Both the position numbers and the translations under genes were made by a program. This document shows positions 1-7,244 of a DNA stretch of 48,309 nucleotides, in pieces. The DNA is taken from contig LSSG01000084.1 in assembly GCA_001595915.1 (NCBI GenBank), positions 1 through 48,309 on the forward strand, in the 5' to 3' direction. The stretch's first letter is position 1. The number at the start of each line of letters is the position of its first letter. Below the pieces are notes generated by a model. That model saw only the letters and a list, made by a program, of their open reading frames with translations. It ran no database searches and had not been told where the DNA came from. This DNA is from Thermoplasmatales archaeon SG8-52-3. GTDB taxonomy: Archaea; Thermoplasmatota; E2; DHVEG-1.

Positions 1-69
1 TCCTTATTAACGTTAAAATATAGATAAAAAGTTATGATAAAACATAACATATGTTACAATTGTAACAAA

Positions 70-142
70 GGGCCAGTGGTCTAGTGGTTATGACGTCGCG
101 CTTACAACGCGGAGATCGCCTGTTCAATTCCGGCCTGGCCCA
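70..142 (+). tRNA. tRNA-Val (anticodon UAC)
   Basis: A full cloverleaf of 73 bases can be drawn. The acceptor stem is GGGCCAG paired with CTGGCCC, the D arm is at 79-94, and the anticodon stem TCGCG/CGCGG encloses the loop CTTACAA with anticodon TAC, which reads valine GUA codons. The variable region is AGATC, the T loop is TTCAATT and the discriminator is A. CCA is not encoded, as is common in archaea. One T-stem pair, T119+2 (position 121) against C131, is a mismatch; the rest pairs well. The glutaredoxin-like gene follows 46 bases downstream on the same strand. Confidence 0.95.
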
Positions 143-187
143 TAATTAAATATTATAATATTTAAAAAAGTTTAAGAGGATGCAAAT

Positions 188-445
188 ATGAGTAAAAAAA
201 TATTGTTTTCTTTAGAGAATTGTATGAAATGTACTCAAACAAAAGAACTATTGTCTAAAAGAGATGATATAAAAATTGTAACCTATCCTCATGAAATAAA
301 TGATTGGATTGATGAAGATTTAAATGAAGCAAAAAATCATGATGTTTTTGAGGATTTACAAAAAACAGCTCCTATATTATGGATTGATGGGGAAAAAAAA
401 ATCGGTTATCTTAGAATTAGAAAATGGTTACAGGATAACAAGTAG
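188..445 (+). CDS. Small glutaredoxin/thioredoxin-fold protein with CMKC site
   Basis: This 85-residue protein begins with a beta strand (KKILFSL) and carries a CMKC dithiol motif at about residues 12-15, followed by an alpha helix. Near residue 60 it has TAPILWIDG, which places the proline expected before strand 3 of glutaredoxin-like folds. A C-terminal helix (LRIRKWLQ) closes the fold. It is the size of a glutaredoxin and has no signal peptide, so it should act in the cytoplasm as a thiol-disulfide carrier. The gene has an AGAGGATG ribosome site. Its stop codon abuts the stop of the convergent HTH gene with no gap. A run of thioredoxin-like genes starts just beyond, which supports a redox role. 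The partner is not known. Confidence 0.75.
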   Translation: MSKKILFSLENCMKCTQTKELLSKRDDIKIVTYPHEINDWIDEDLNEAKNHDVFEDLQKTAPILWIDGEKKIGYLRIRKWLQDNK

Positions 446-805
446 TTAGTCCATTTCTTTTTCAAAATCCTTTAAAATTTTTTTTATATGATTATACCAA
501 TCGTTAATACATGATTTAATTTCTTTTCTAACTTCTTTTGCATTTTTAAATATATAAAGGTGGTAATATCCCCCTTTTTCAATTGTTTTTGTTGTTTTTG
601 TACATAAATTGCAATATGTCAATTTCTGTAAGGATCTGTAGACATTACTGCGTTCCTTACCTAGTTTTTTTGCTAAATCATCTGCCCGCGATTCTTTTTC
701 TTCTTTCAGTTTTTTATATACTTCTAAATCAAGAGAGTTTAAATCAAAGACATATTGCAGTATATCCTTACAACAGATTTTTTCGTAATTTTTATTAAAT
801 TTCAT
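446..805 (-). CDS. Cysteine-rich winged-HTH transcriptional regulator (TrmB/MarR-like)
   Basis: This 119-residue protein has an HTH core at about residues 25-62 (two helices, then ADDLAKKLGKERSNVYRSLQ as the recognition segment), a wing at about 65-85 and a C-terminal helix that could dimerise. It resembles archaeal TrmB-type DNA-binding domains without the sugar-binding domain. It has five cysteines: C11 and C12 adjacent, a C65-x2-C68 pair in the wing, and C99. That is unusual for such a short regulator and could be a thiol switch or metal site. The gene is divergent from the thioredoxin operon across 92 bases. A TATA-like stretch at 831-840 lies 26-35 bases before the ATG, so the mRNA is probably leaderless. 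Control of the neighbouring redox genes is inference. Confidence 0.75.
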   Translation of the reverse strand: MKFNKNYEKICCKDILQYVFDLNSLDLEVYKKLKEEKESRADDLAKKLGKERSNVYRSLQKLTYCNLCTKTTKTIEKGGYYHLYIFKNAKEVRKEIKSCINDWYNHIKKILKDFEKEMD

Positions 806-897
806 TGTTAGCTTAGGATATTTATTACATCTTTATAATGGTTGTGTATAATTTTTGCACAAACGTTATATATGACATTTAATATTATCTAATATAA
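806..897. promoter_or_regulatory. Divergent promoter region with inverted repeat
   Basis: The gap between the HTH regulator and the thioredoxin gene holds a TATA-like box on the minus strand at 831-840 and one on the plus strand (TTATATAT) at 866-873. Each lies about 25-35 bases before its start codon, which fits leaderless transcripts. Between them is an inverted repeat TTGTG (842-846) and CACAA (858-862) with 11 bases in between. Its position between the two boxes suits an operator for the adjacent regulator. The repeat arms are only 5 bases, so chance is possible. Confidence 0.5.
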
Positions 898-1305
898 ATG
901 GATGAACTTGAAGAAATAAAAAAAAGGAAACTTGAACAAATGAAAGAACAATATATGAAAGGAGATAAAAATATGAGTGAAAATCTACCTAATTCGCCGC
1001 TAGAAATTACAGATGCTGATATTGATAATGCAATTAATAAATACGAAACAATTGTAATTGACTGTTGGGCGCCCTGGTGTGGTCCTTGTAGGATGGTTGC
1101 ACCCGTAATTGAAGAACTTGCAAAAGAACTTCATGGAAAGATTGTATTTGGAAAACTTAATGTTGATGAAAATCCTGGTACATCAACTAAACACCAAATA
1201 ATGAGTATACCTACTCTTCTTGTATTTAAAAATGGAAATTTAGTAGATAGACTTGTTGGTGCTTATCCAAAAGAAGAACTTAAAAAGATGCTTGAAAGAT
1301 ATTAA
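898..1305 (+). CDS. trxA: Thioredoxin (WCGPC) with N-terminal charged extension
   Basis: This 135-residue protein contains a complete thioredoxin domain at about residues 35-135: the active site WCGPC at 58-62 in the context DCWAPWCGPCRMVAPVIEEL, and the cis-proline in SIPTLLVFKNG near residue 101. It reduces protein disulfides in the cytoplasm. The first 25 residues form a charged helix (DELEEIKKRKLEQMKEQ) seen also at the start of some archaeal thioredoxins and PDCD5 proteins. Two starts are possible. The ATG at 898 has a TATA box 25 bases upstream and no ribosome site (leaderless). An internal ATG at 973 has GGAG eight bases before it and would give the bare 110-residue thioredoxin. It is the first gene of the redox run to 4127. 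Confidence 0.92.
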   Translation: MDELEEIKKRKLEQMKEQYMKGDKNMSENLPNSPLEITDADIDNAINKYETIVIDCWAPWCGPCRMVAPVIEELAKELHGKIVFGKLNVDENPGTSTKHQIMSIPTLLVFKNGNLVDRLVGAYPKEELKKMLERY

Positions 1306-1341
1306 TATTCTAATGTAATTATCATATTTAGGTATTTGATT

Positions 1342-2163
1342 ATGAAAAAAGAATTAATAACGGTATTTTTTTTAATCTTATTATTTTCTTTTTTATCAGG
1401 TTGTTTTGATGCTACTAAAAAATCAAGTCAAAAATCTACTCCATCAATTAATGTTTTTATTTTTGGTTATGTTGATAATATAGAAGGGGAAAATTTAGAA
1501 TTTATTAACATTACAGTTTATAATTCAAAATATAATTGGCAAAATCATACAATCACAAACGAAACTGGTTATTACCGATTAGGATTATTTGCTGGATCTT
1601 TTACTATAACTATAGATCATATAGATTATGAAGAACAATTTATTAATTATGATTTTATAGAAAATGAAAAAATATGGAAAAATATTACTGTAGAAGATGT
1701 AAACAGAGAAGAATTTTATTTTACTAATCTTAAAGGAGATATAGAAAATTTAAATGATTACCGCGGGAAAGTTGTTATTTTAGATTTATGGGCTACATGG
1801 TGTAATCCTTGTCATGCGGTTATGCCAGAACTTAAGAAAATTTATGATCATTATGGCAGAAATGATTTAGAGATTATGTCTGTAAACATTGATTATCGTG
1901 AAAATGTACAATATATACAAAGTTTTATAGATTGGTTTGAGGAACAATATAATATTGAATTAAATTGGATATTTGGGCGTGACGAGGACAGTATTTTAGA
2001 AAAATATATGAATGAGGGTGCGATTCCCACTCTTGCTGTATTTGACCAAAAGGGGAGATTGTATTATAGAAAAGCTGGTGTACATGCTTATAAAGAAATC
2101 CCTGCTGGATTTCCTGAAAGCACACCAACACTTGCCCCTATAATAGAGGAGTTAATCAGCTAA
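1342..2163 (+). CDS. TlpA/ResA-like thioredoxin lipoprotein with N-terminal beta domain
   Basis: The ATG at 1342 is preferred over an in-frame TTG at 1336 and gives 273 residues. A signal peptide ends in a lipobox LSGC with the lipidated Cys21, so the protein should be anchored outside the cell membrane. Residues about 35-118 resemble a carboxypeptidase-regulatory-like beta sandwich (TNETGYYRLGLFAGSFTITI). Residues about 125-273 are a TlpA-type thioredoxin domain with WCNPC at 153-157 and the cis-proline segment AIPTLAVFDQKG. TlpA-like proteins reduce extracytoplasmic disulfides, for example in cytochrome c maturation. Electrons would have to arrive from a membrane partner; the polyferredoxin two genes downstream is the obvious candidate in this operon. 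The substrate is unknown. Confidence 0.88.
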   Translation: MKKELITVFFLILLFSFLSGCFDATKKSSQKSTPSINVFIFGYVDNIEGENLEFINITVYNSKYNWQNHTITNETGYYRLGLFAGSFTITIDHIDYEEQFINYDFIENEKIWKNITVEDVNREEFYFTNLKGDIENLNDYRGKVVILDLWATWCNPCHAVMPELKKIYDHYGRNDLEIMSVNIDYRENVQYIQSFIDWFEEQYNIELNWIFGRDEDSILEKYMNEGAIPTLAVFDQKGRLYYRKAGVHAYKEIPAGFPESTPTLAPIIEELIS

Positions 2164-2181
2164 AGTTGGAGGTATTAGAAT

Positions 2182-2685
2182 ATGAAAAAGATATTAACCG
2201 CCACGATTGTACTATTAGGCTTGTGTTTAGCTAGTGCTGTCGTCAGTGCTGAACCAGTAGTTGAAGATGTAACAATAGTTCCTGCACAACCAAAAGTATT
2301 GGATACAATTACAGTAACTGCAACAATAACTAGTGATGAGGAAATAGATGAAGTAACATTTAGAATAAAAGAATGTGATGAAACTTTGTGCATGCAAACT
2401 GAATCTCATGAAATGGATTTAGTGGATGGGGAATATACTGTAACAGATGAATTAACATTTGAGGGAGCAACTTACTTTGGTTATCAGTTTATTATCACAA
2501 GCAACGGAAATGAAACAGAAACAGATTTTGTAAATGTAACTTTACAACCTGCTGATAATGGAGGAACAAATGGCGGAAATGGTGGAAACGGTGACGATGG
2601 CGGTCTTCCTGGATTTGAACTAATTCCACTATTTGTTGCAACTTTAATTGTGATATTTTATTTGAGAAGAAAGAGATCAGAATGA
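2182..2685 (+). CDS. Secreted Ig-like protein with PGF-CTERM-type anchor
   Basis: This 167-residue protein has a signal peptide cleaved near VSA (residue 23), then a single Ig-like beta domain (about 28-122). Within that domain are two cysteines, C65 and C70 (KECDETLC), that could form a disulfide or be thiol substrates. A Gly/Asn-rich linker follows (about 123-142), then PGFE at 143-146, a hydrophobic segment and a basic tail LRRKR. PGF plus hydrophobic helix plus basic tail is the arrangement of archaeosortase-processed surface proteins. No sortase is in the window. A strong GGAGGT ribosome site precedes the ATG. The stop overlaps the start of the polyferredoxin gene (ATGA), so translation is coupled. 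The function is unknown; its place suggests an envelope component of the redox system. Confidence 0.8.
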   Translation: MKKILTATIVLLGLCLASAVVSAEPVVEDVTIVPAQPKVLDTITVTATITSDEEIDEVTFRIKECDETLCMQTESHEMDLVDGEYTVTDELTFEGATYFGYQFIITSNGNETETDFVNVTLQPADNGGTNGGNGGNGDDGGLPGFELIPLFVATLIVIFYLRRKRSE

Positions 2686-3491
2686 AATTTCAGTTGAAAC
2701 GTCTCTGGTTTCAAATTCTCACTTTTTTTTCTGTTAACCTAGGAGCCATTGGTCTAAGAACTGGATTTTGTTACCCTTTGTTTTATTGTCATGCATGTCC
2801 TGCGGCAACATCTGCTTGTCCTTTGAGGGCAATGGAAAAAAGTGTTTATAAGGGAAGTTCTGCTCTGGATCAACTTTTATATCCAATTTTAATTTTGGGA
2901 TTTTTTGGAACTGTTACAGGAAGAGCAATTTGTGGATGGGCATGTCCTATTGGTTTACTTCAAAGAGCAACTAGTGGTCCGGCAAGAAAACTAAAGAATT
3001 ATTCAATTGTTAAAAAACTTGGCAGATATAGATTTGAACCTTATTTAAGGTATACAAAATATTTTATGCTTATAGGTTTTGTTTTTATTACTGCGGCATA
3101 TTTTGGATTTATGTTTACAGATATTTGTCCAATAGGTGTTTTGACAGGTACAATTCCTATAATTATTTTAGAACCATATAAATTTGTACCAAGTTCTTTC
3201 TTTTGGCCAGCAATTGCAATATTTATTTTATTTATCATATTGATATTTATTATTGAACGCGGATGGTGTAGGTATTTTTGTCCGATAGGCGCTTTTCTTG
3301 CACCATTTAATAAAGTAAGTATGTTACATATTGATGTTGATCAGGAAAAATGTGTTCATTGTAATCTATGTGCAATAGAGTGTCCAATGGGTATTGATGT
3401 TGCGAATATGTACAGAGATCCTGAATGCATACTTTGTGGAAAATGTGTAAATGTGTGTCCAAGAGATGCAATAGCATATGGGAGGTTTTAA
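2682..3491 (+). CDS. NapH/CcoG-like membrane polyferredoxin
   Basis: This 269-residue protein has about four to five membrane segments. It carries the two signature CxxxCP loops of the NapH family: C84-x3-C88P (GRAICGWACPIG) and C196-x3-C200P (GWCRYFCPIG). At the C-terminus are two 4Fe-4S ferredoxin motifs: C224-x2-C227-x2-C230-x3-C234P and C249-x2-C252-x2-C255-x3-C259P. A further cluster near the N-terminus (C30, C36, C39, C46, including CHACP) is not part of the standard signature. NapH-type proteins pass electrons between the membrane or cytoplasm and outside acceptors. Here the flanking genes encode extracytoplasmic thioredoxin-fold proteins rather than a nitrate reductase. The start overlaps the previous stop and the stop abuts the next ATG. 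Confidence 0.9.
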   Translation: MKFQLKRLWFQILTFFSVNLGAIGLRTGFCYPLFYCHACPAATSACPLRAMEKSVYKGSSALDQLLYPILILGFFGTVTGRAICGWACPIGLLQRATSGPARKLKNYSIVKKLGRYRFEPYLRYTKYFMLIGFVFITAAYFGFMFTDICPIGVLTGTIPIIILEPYKFVPSSFFWPAIAIFILFIILIFIIERGWCRYFCPIGAFLAPFNKVSMLHIDVDQEKCVHCNLCAIECPMGIDVANMYRDPECILCGKCVNVCPRDAIAYGRF

Positions 3492-4127
3492 ATGAAAAAA
3501 TTTTTTGCAGTTCAAATGAGCCTTCTAATAATTATTTCTATTTCATTTACTGGAATGCTATATTATACTGATATTTATGAAAAAATACAAGGAGGTATTG
3601 TTGAGGTATTATGTCTAAGCTGTATTAAATTATACCCATTAACATCTGCAGATTTTACTTTTCAAACAGGGACAGGAGAACCTCATCCAGATTTTATTTG
3701 GGAAAGTCTAAAAGATGGACCTATTTTTCTTCATTATAGCGAAGATGCTTGTGCAGCATGTGATGTAATGTTTCCATCAGTTTTAAAATTTTTACAAGTA
3801 GAACCTGAAAAAGATAAATCATATCATAAACTTACATCCTTTAAAGATAAGCCCGTTCATTATTATTATGTTTATTTGGATGACGAAGCAACTTCAGAAG
3901 TATGGTTAAATACTTTTGGAATTTATGATAAAGATCATATTCATGGTCTACCAATGTTCAGTATTGTGACAATTAACTATGCTCATAGTGGAATAATAGA
4001 ACCATATTACACAACTTTATATGGACAATTCAAGGATAACGATGAGCAAAGAATAGAATTTTTTGGTGATTTAATGGATGAAGCATTTGTTTTATATGAT
4101 GAAAACCTACCTGGGTTTATAAAATAA
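3492..4127 (+). CDS. Membrane-anchored thioredoxin-like protein with two CxxC motifs
   Basis: This 211-residue protein starts with an uncleaved or signal helix (about 5-25), then CLSC at 41-44, and a thioredoxin-like segment with GPIFLHYSEDACAACDVMFP, where CAAC at 87-90 stands at the expected start of helix 1. A later HGLPMFSIVTIN segment looks like the cis-proline strand of a thioredoxin fold. The extra CxxC next to the membrane helix could hand electrons to the CAAC site. The gene starts immediately after the stop of the NapH-like gene, so the two are almost certainly co-transcribed. A close family is not recognised; the thioredoxin fold call rests on motif order and is moderately sure. 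Confidence 0.7.
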   Translation: MKKFFAVQMSLLIIISISFTGMLYYTDIYEKIQGGIVEVLCLSCIKLYPLTSADFTFQTGTGEPHPDFIWESLKDGPIFLHYSEDACAACDVMFPSVLKFLQVEPEKDKSYHKLTSFKDKPVHYYYVYLDDEATSEVWLNTFGIYDKDHIHGLPMFSIVTINYAHSGIIEPYYTTLYGQFKDNDEQRIEFFGDLMDEAFVLYDENLPGFIK

Positions 4128-4164
4128 GTTAATTTATAAATTAAATTAAAAAAAGAAGAATTAT

Positions 4165-4181
4165 GAAGGAAGAGTTCCTTC
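4165..4181. terminator. Hairpin between convergent genes
   Basis: A perfect 7-base stem GAAGGAA/TTCCTTC with a 3-base loop sits between the stops of the membrane thioredoxin-like gene and the 54-residue gene. On the minus strand it is followed by ATAATTCTTCTTTTTTT, which suits termination of the small gene; it may also end the redox operon from the other side. Confidence 0.55.
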
Positions 4182-4184
4182 TAT

Positions 4185-4349
4185 TTAGAGTTCACCACTT
4201 TTAATCTTTTCTTTTAATACTTCAAATTGCTCTTTTGTTAATGTACAAATATTATCTTTCTCACCAATAATAACCTTATCTTCACGTACATCAACAACTG
4301 GGCATTTGTTAGGTATGCAGAAATCACCAATACATAATGATACTTTCAT
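4185..4349 (-). CDS. 54-residue cysteine-rich small protein
   Basis: This short gene begins at an ATG with a near-perfect ribosome site (GGGAGGT) eight bases upstream on the minus strand and ends in TAA 3 bases past the hairpin. The product starts MKVSLCIGDFCIPNKCPVVD, giving C6-x4-C11-x4-C16, and has a fourth cysteine C35 in the segment EKDNICTLTKEQ; it ends in a charged helix (EQFEVLKEKIKSGEL). Four cysteines in 54 residues suggest a metal site or thiol role. It lies convergent with the redox operon. The strong ribosome site and coherent amino acid pattern support a real gene; no family name can be given. Confidence 0.75.
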   Translation of the reverse strand: MKVSLCIGDFCIPNKCPVVDVREDKVIIGEKDNICTLTKEQFEVLKEKIKSGEL

Positions 4350-4465
4350 CTTGTTATACCTCCCATATTATTTCATTTAACATATGTTAACACTTATAGT
4401 CTTAAATAATTTTTGCTAAAATAAGATATTTATTATTAAATATTAAAGTATCTTAGAATTTCCTC

Positions 4466-5848
4466 TTAAGCATATCCTGTTATTTTAAGCTTTTTCATAT
4501 CTAATTTTTGGATAACTCTTGGCTTTTCTCTATCTATTTTTTTCACTTCTTTTGTGATAATTTCTACATTTTTTCCAAGTTTTTCTTTTAAACCTTGTCT
4601 TAATACAGAAAATATCTTTTCAACAGATGGACCAATATTTCTTTGTTTTTCATCAATTACAACCTGTAATTCAATTTTTTTTAATGAGTGTTGAATAATT
4701 ATTGCATCTTTTAATTTATTTGTCTTTAATTCATATAAAACCTTACTAAATATTTCCCCGAAGGAAGCAGGTAGAATTACTCTTCCATCAGGTGAATATA
4801 ATGAAATATCATCTCTACCATATATTCTATCTATCAATTCACCTGATAATCCACAACTACAGGTCTTTTTTGATGGAGCTACAATATCATTAATTGCATC
4901 ATATCTTATAATAGGGGTGCCAATACCATAAAGCTTGGTCAATAATATTTTTCCTGCTTCCCCCGATTCGACAGGTCTTCCTTCTTTTAAATATTCTAAG
5001 TATACTAGATCTGACATAACATGATAATTTCCATTTTTACATTCAAATGCAATTGACCCTGATTCTGTGGAACCATATGATTGAAAAATCGTTGCATCAA
5101 ATGATTTTATCAAAAATTCCTTTAAAGAATTTGTTAAAGGTGAACCCGTTGTGGCAATTACCTTTGGAGAAATGTCTTTTCCAAACCCTTTTTCTTTCAA
5201 AAGGGCTAAATGTCCAAGCATTCCTACATATCCGCCAATAAACACAGGTTTAAATTTATTAATTTGTTCAATTACTTTTTCTGGGGGATCATTTGTATTT
5301 AACCATTGTAAATTTTTAAAAAAAAGTTTAGAACTAAATCTTGGTTGAATACCTTTATGAATATATCCACTTTCAACTGTGTGTGGTGCAAAATCTGCAA
5401 TAATTGTTATTTTATCCTTTCTCCAATCTATACCATGTTCCCGGATAGATCTAACATAACCAAATAAACCAGCAATAATGTCAAACATATCAACATATAT
5501 AGAAAGAGATTTTCCTGTTGTTCCGGAAGTTGTTATTTCAATTAGTTTATTTTTATTTACTTTTGATGAAACAATTCCGTCCGGATAATATTTTTTAAAA
5601 TCATGTTTAGAAATCATTGGGAGCTTATTGATATCACTTATTCCTCTAATATCTTCTGGGTGAACGCCCTCTTTTTTATACTTATCATGGTAAAGTGGCA
5701 CAGTATAAGCAAATTTTACCATTTTTCTAAGTCTTTTATCTTGATATTTCCTCAATTTTTCATCATTTAATCTTCGCAATCTGTTTATTTCAAAAAAATA
5801 ACTTTTTAGAACCTTTAATAGGAAAATTGGATTATTAAACGAATTCAT
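4466..5848 (-). CDS. CapK/PaaK-type adenylate-forming enzyme (phenylacetate-CoA ligase-like)
   Basis: The 460-residue protein has the hallmarks of the PaaK/CapK branch of AMP-forming ligases: the phosphate-binding loop TTSGTTGKS at 106-114, a SYGSTESG motif (about 260) that contacts AMP, and PIIRYDAIND further on, equivalent to the YRTGD motif. It also has a CSCG segment typical of this branch (KKTCSCGLSGELIDRIYGRDD), followed by the C-terminal lid domain. Members adenylate a carboxylic acid and usually transfer it to CoA; relatives were annotated as coenzyme F390 synthetases or capsule genes. The substrate cannot be told from sequence. A GAGGT ribosome site precedes the ATG. It is divergent from the radical SAM gene, 70 bases away, which may share its pathway. 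Confidence 0.88.
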   Translation of the reverse strand: MNSFNNPIFLLKVLKSYFFEINRLRRLNDEKLRKYQDKRLRKMVKFAYTVPLYHDKYKKEGVHPEDIRGISDINKLPMISKHDFKKYYPDGIVSSKVNKNKLIEITTSGTTGKSLSIYVDMFDIIAGLFGYVRSIREHGIDWRKDKITIIADFAPHTVESGYIHKGIQPRFSSKLFFKNLQWLNTNDPPEKVIEQINKFKPVFIGGYVGMLGHLALLKEKGFGKDISPKVIATTGSPLTNSLKEFLIKSFDATIFQSYGSTESGSIAFECKNGNYHVMSDLVYLEYLKEGRPVESGEAGKILLTKLYGIGTPIIRYDAINDIVAPSKKTCSCGLSGELIDRIYGRDDISLYSPDGRVILPASFGEIFSKVLYELKTNKLKDAIIIQHSLKKIELQVVIDEKQRNIGPSVEKIFSVLRQGLKEKLGKNVEIITKEVKKIDREKPRVIQKLDMKKLKITGYA

Positions 5849-5918
5849 TTTTACCTCAATTTTGTTTTGTTAATCATGATTACTTATTTATAGGTTCCTT
5901 CTTATATAATGGCCGAAA

Positions 5919-7238
5919 ATGAACATTCTTATAATTGAAAATTTTTGGTTAGGTGGAAGAAAAATTAGACTTACTGAGAAACTATTGCTAAATACATTTT
6001 CAATTCTTCCAACATTATTTGCTCGCCAATTGGCAGCCATTACACCAAAAAAATATTCTGTTGAGGTTGTTGATGAAAGATATAATACTATAAATTTTGA
6101 TGAAAATTATGATATTGTTTTAATAAATTTTAACCTTTCAAGTGTTCCTCGAGCTTATGAACTAACAGATATTTTTAGAAAAAAAGGAATTCCAGTTGTA
6201 CTCAGTGGATGGTACCCTTCTATTATGTCTGAGGAAGCAAAAGAACATGCAGATAGCGTTTTAATAGGTCGGAATGAAGTCAATTGGCTTGATTTATTAA
6301 ATGATTTTGAAAAGGATAAATTAAAACCTTTTTATGGACCTAAAGATTATGATAAATCTTTAAAGATTCCACCAACAAATGTTGAACTTCCTGGAATTGT
6401 TTTAACAGGTGCTATTGAAGCAACAAGGGGATGTCCTTACAAGTGTGAGTTTTGCCCTGAAGCAAATACGATTGGTGGTTCACAATATTTTACAAGACCT
6501 GTTGATGACGTAATAAATGAATTAAAATCCATTCCTCAAAAAACTATAATATTTTATGATAATTCATTAACTATTAATGCAGAATATAGTAAAAATTTGT
6601 TTAGAAAAATGATAGGACTAAATAAAAAATTTTTTTGTAATGGAAATATTGATAAACTAGCAGAAGACGAAGAACTTGTTAGACTTTCTAAAGAGGCAGG
6701 ATGTGTGTCATGGTTAGTTGGATTTGAATCAGTGTCTCAAAAAACAATTGATAAGATTGGGAAGAGTACAAATAAAGTGGAAAAATATTTCAAGGCTGTT
6801 GAAAACATTCATAAGAATAAAATGGCTGTGATCGGTTCCTTTATTTTTGGTTTTGACACAGATACAAAAGATGTTTTTAATGAAACTTTGAAAATGATAA
6901 AGGATTTAAGGATTGATTTAGCTGATTTTTGTATTCTAACACCTTTTCCAGGTACACCTCTTTATGATAGACTTGATAAAGAAGGTAGATTGTTTGAAAA
7001 AAATTGGTCAAAATATACAATGAGAAATGTTGTATTCAAACCAAAAAATTTTACACCTGAAGAATTGATTGATGGTGTAAAAAAGATGTATATTGAATTT
7101 TATTCAACAAAAAATACAATAATTCGGATTTTTAGAAGTCTAAAACTAGGTATATATCCATTTTTTTTATTATTGGCAAGAAACGCAATAGCTAATATGA
7201 ACAGTAAATTTCTATACGTTTCTCAAACAAAAAAATAA
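5919..7238 (+). CDS. B12-binding-domain radical SAM enzyme
   Basis: This 439-residue protein has an N-terminal Rossmann-like region (about 1-140) of the cobalamin-binding type found in this family; the classical DxHxxG motif is not obvious. The radical SAM core starts at about 160, with the cluster motif C172-x3-C176-x2-C179 in ATRGCPYKCEFCPEA. Later segments (GFESVSQKTIDKIGKS, IGSFIFGFDTDT, DFCILTPFPGTPLYDRL) are standard for the B12-binding class (such as HpnJ-like and lipid- or pigment-modifying enzymes). The C-terminal stretch with a hydrophobic helix (SLKLGIYPFFLLLAR) suggests membrane association. The substrate is unknown. A TATA-like box at 5884-5891, about 30 bases before ATG, suggests a leaderless mRNA. 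It converges on the secreted protein gene with 6 bases between stops. Confidence 0.9.
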   Translation: MNILIIENFWLGGRKIRLTEKLLLNTFSILPTLFARQLAAITPKKYSVEVVDERYNTINFDENYDIVLINFNLSSVPRAYELTDIFRKKGIPVVLSGWYPSIMSEEAKEHADSVLIGRNEVNWLDLLNDFEKDKLKPFYGPKDYDKSLKIPPTNVELPGIVLTGAIEATRGCPYKCEFCPEANTIGGSQYFTRPVDDVINELKSIPQKTIIFYDNSLTINAEYSKNLFRKMIGLNKKFFCNGNIDKLAEDEELVRLSKEAGCVSWLVGFESVSQKTIDKIGKSTNKVEKYFKAVENIHKNKMAVIGSFIFGFDTDTKDVFNETLKMIKDLRIDLADFCILTPFPGTPLYDRLDKEGRLFEKNWSKYTMRNVVFKPKNFTPEELIDGVKKMYIEFYSTKNTIIRIFRSLKLGIYPFFLLLARNAIANMNSKFLYVSQTKK

Positions 7239-7244
7239 AAGTTT

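Noticed and set aside
583-798. 71-codon frame opposite the cysteine-rich HTH gene
   Set aside because: Composition is that of an antisense shadow and the HTH gene explains the region.
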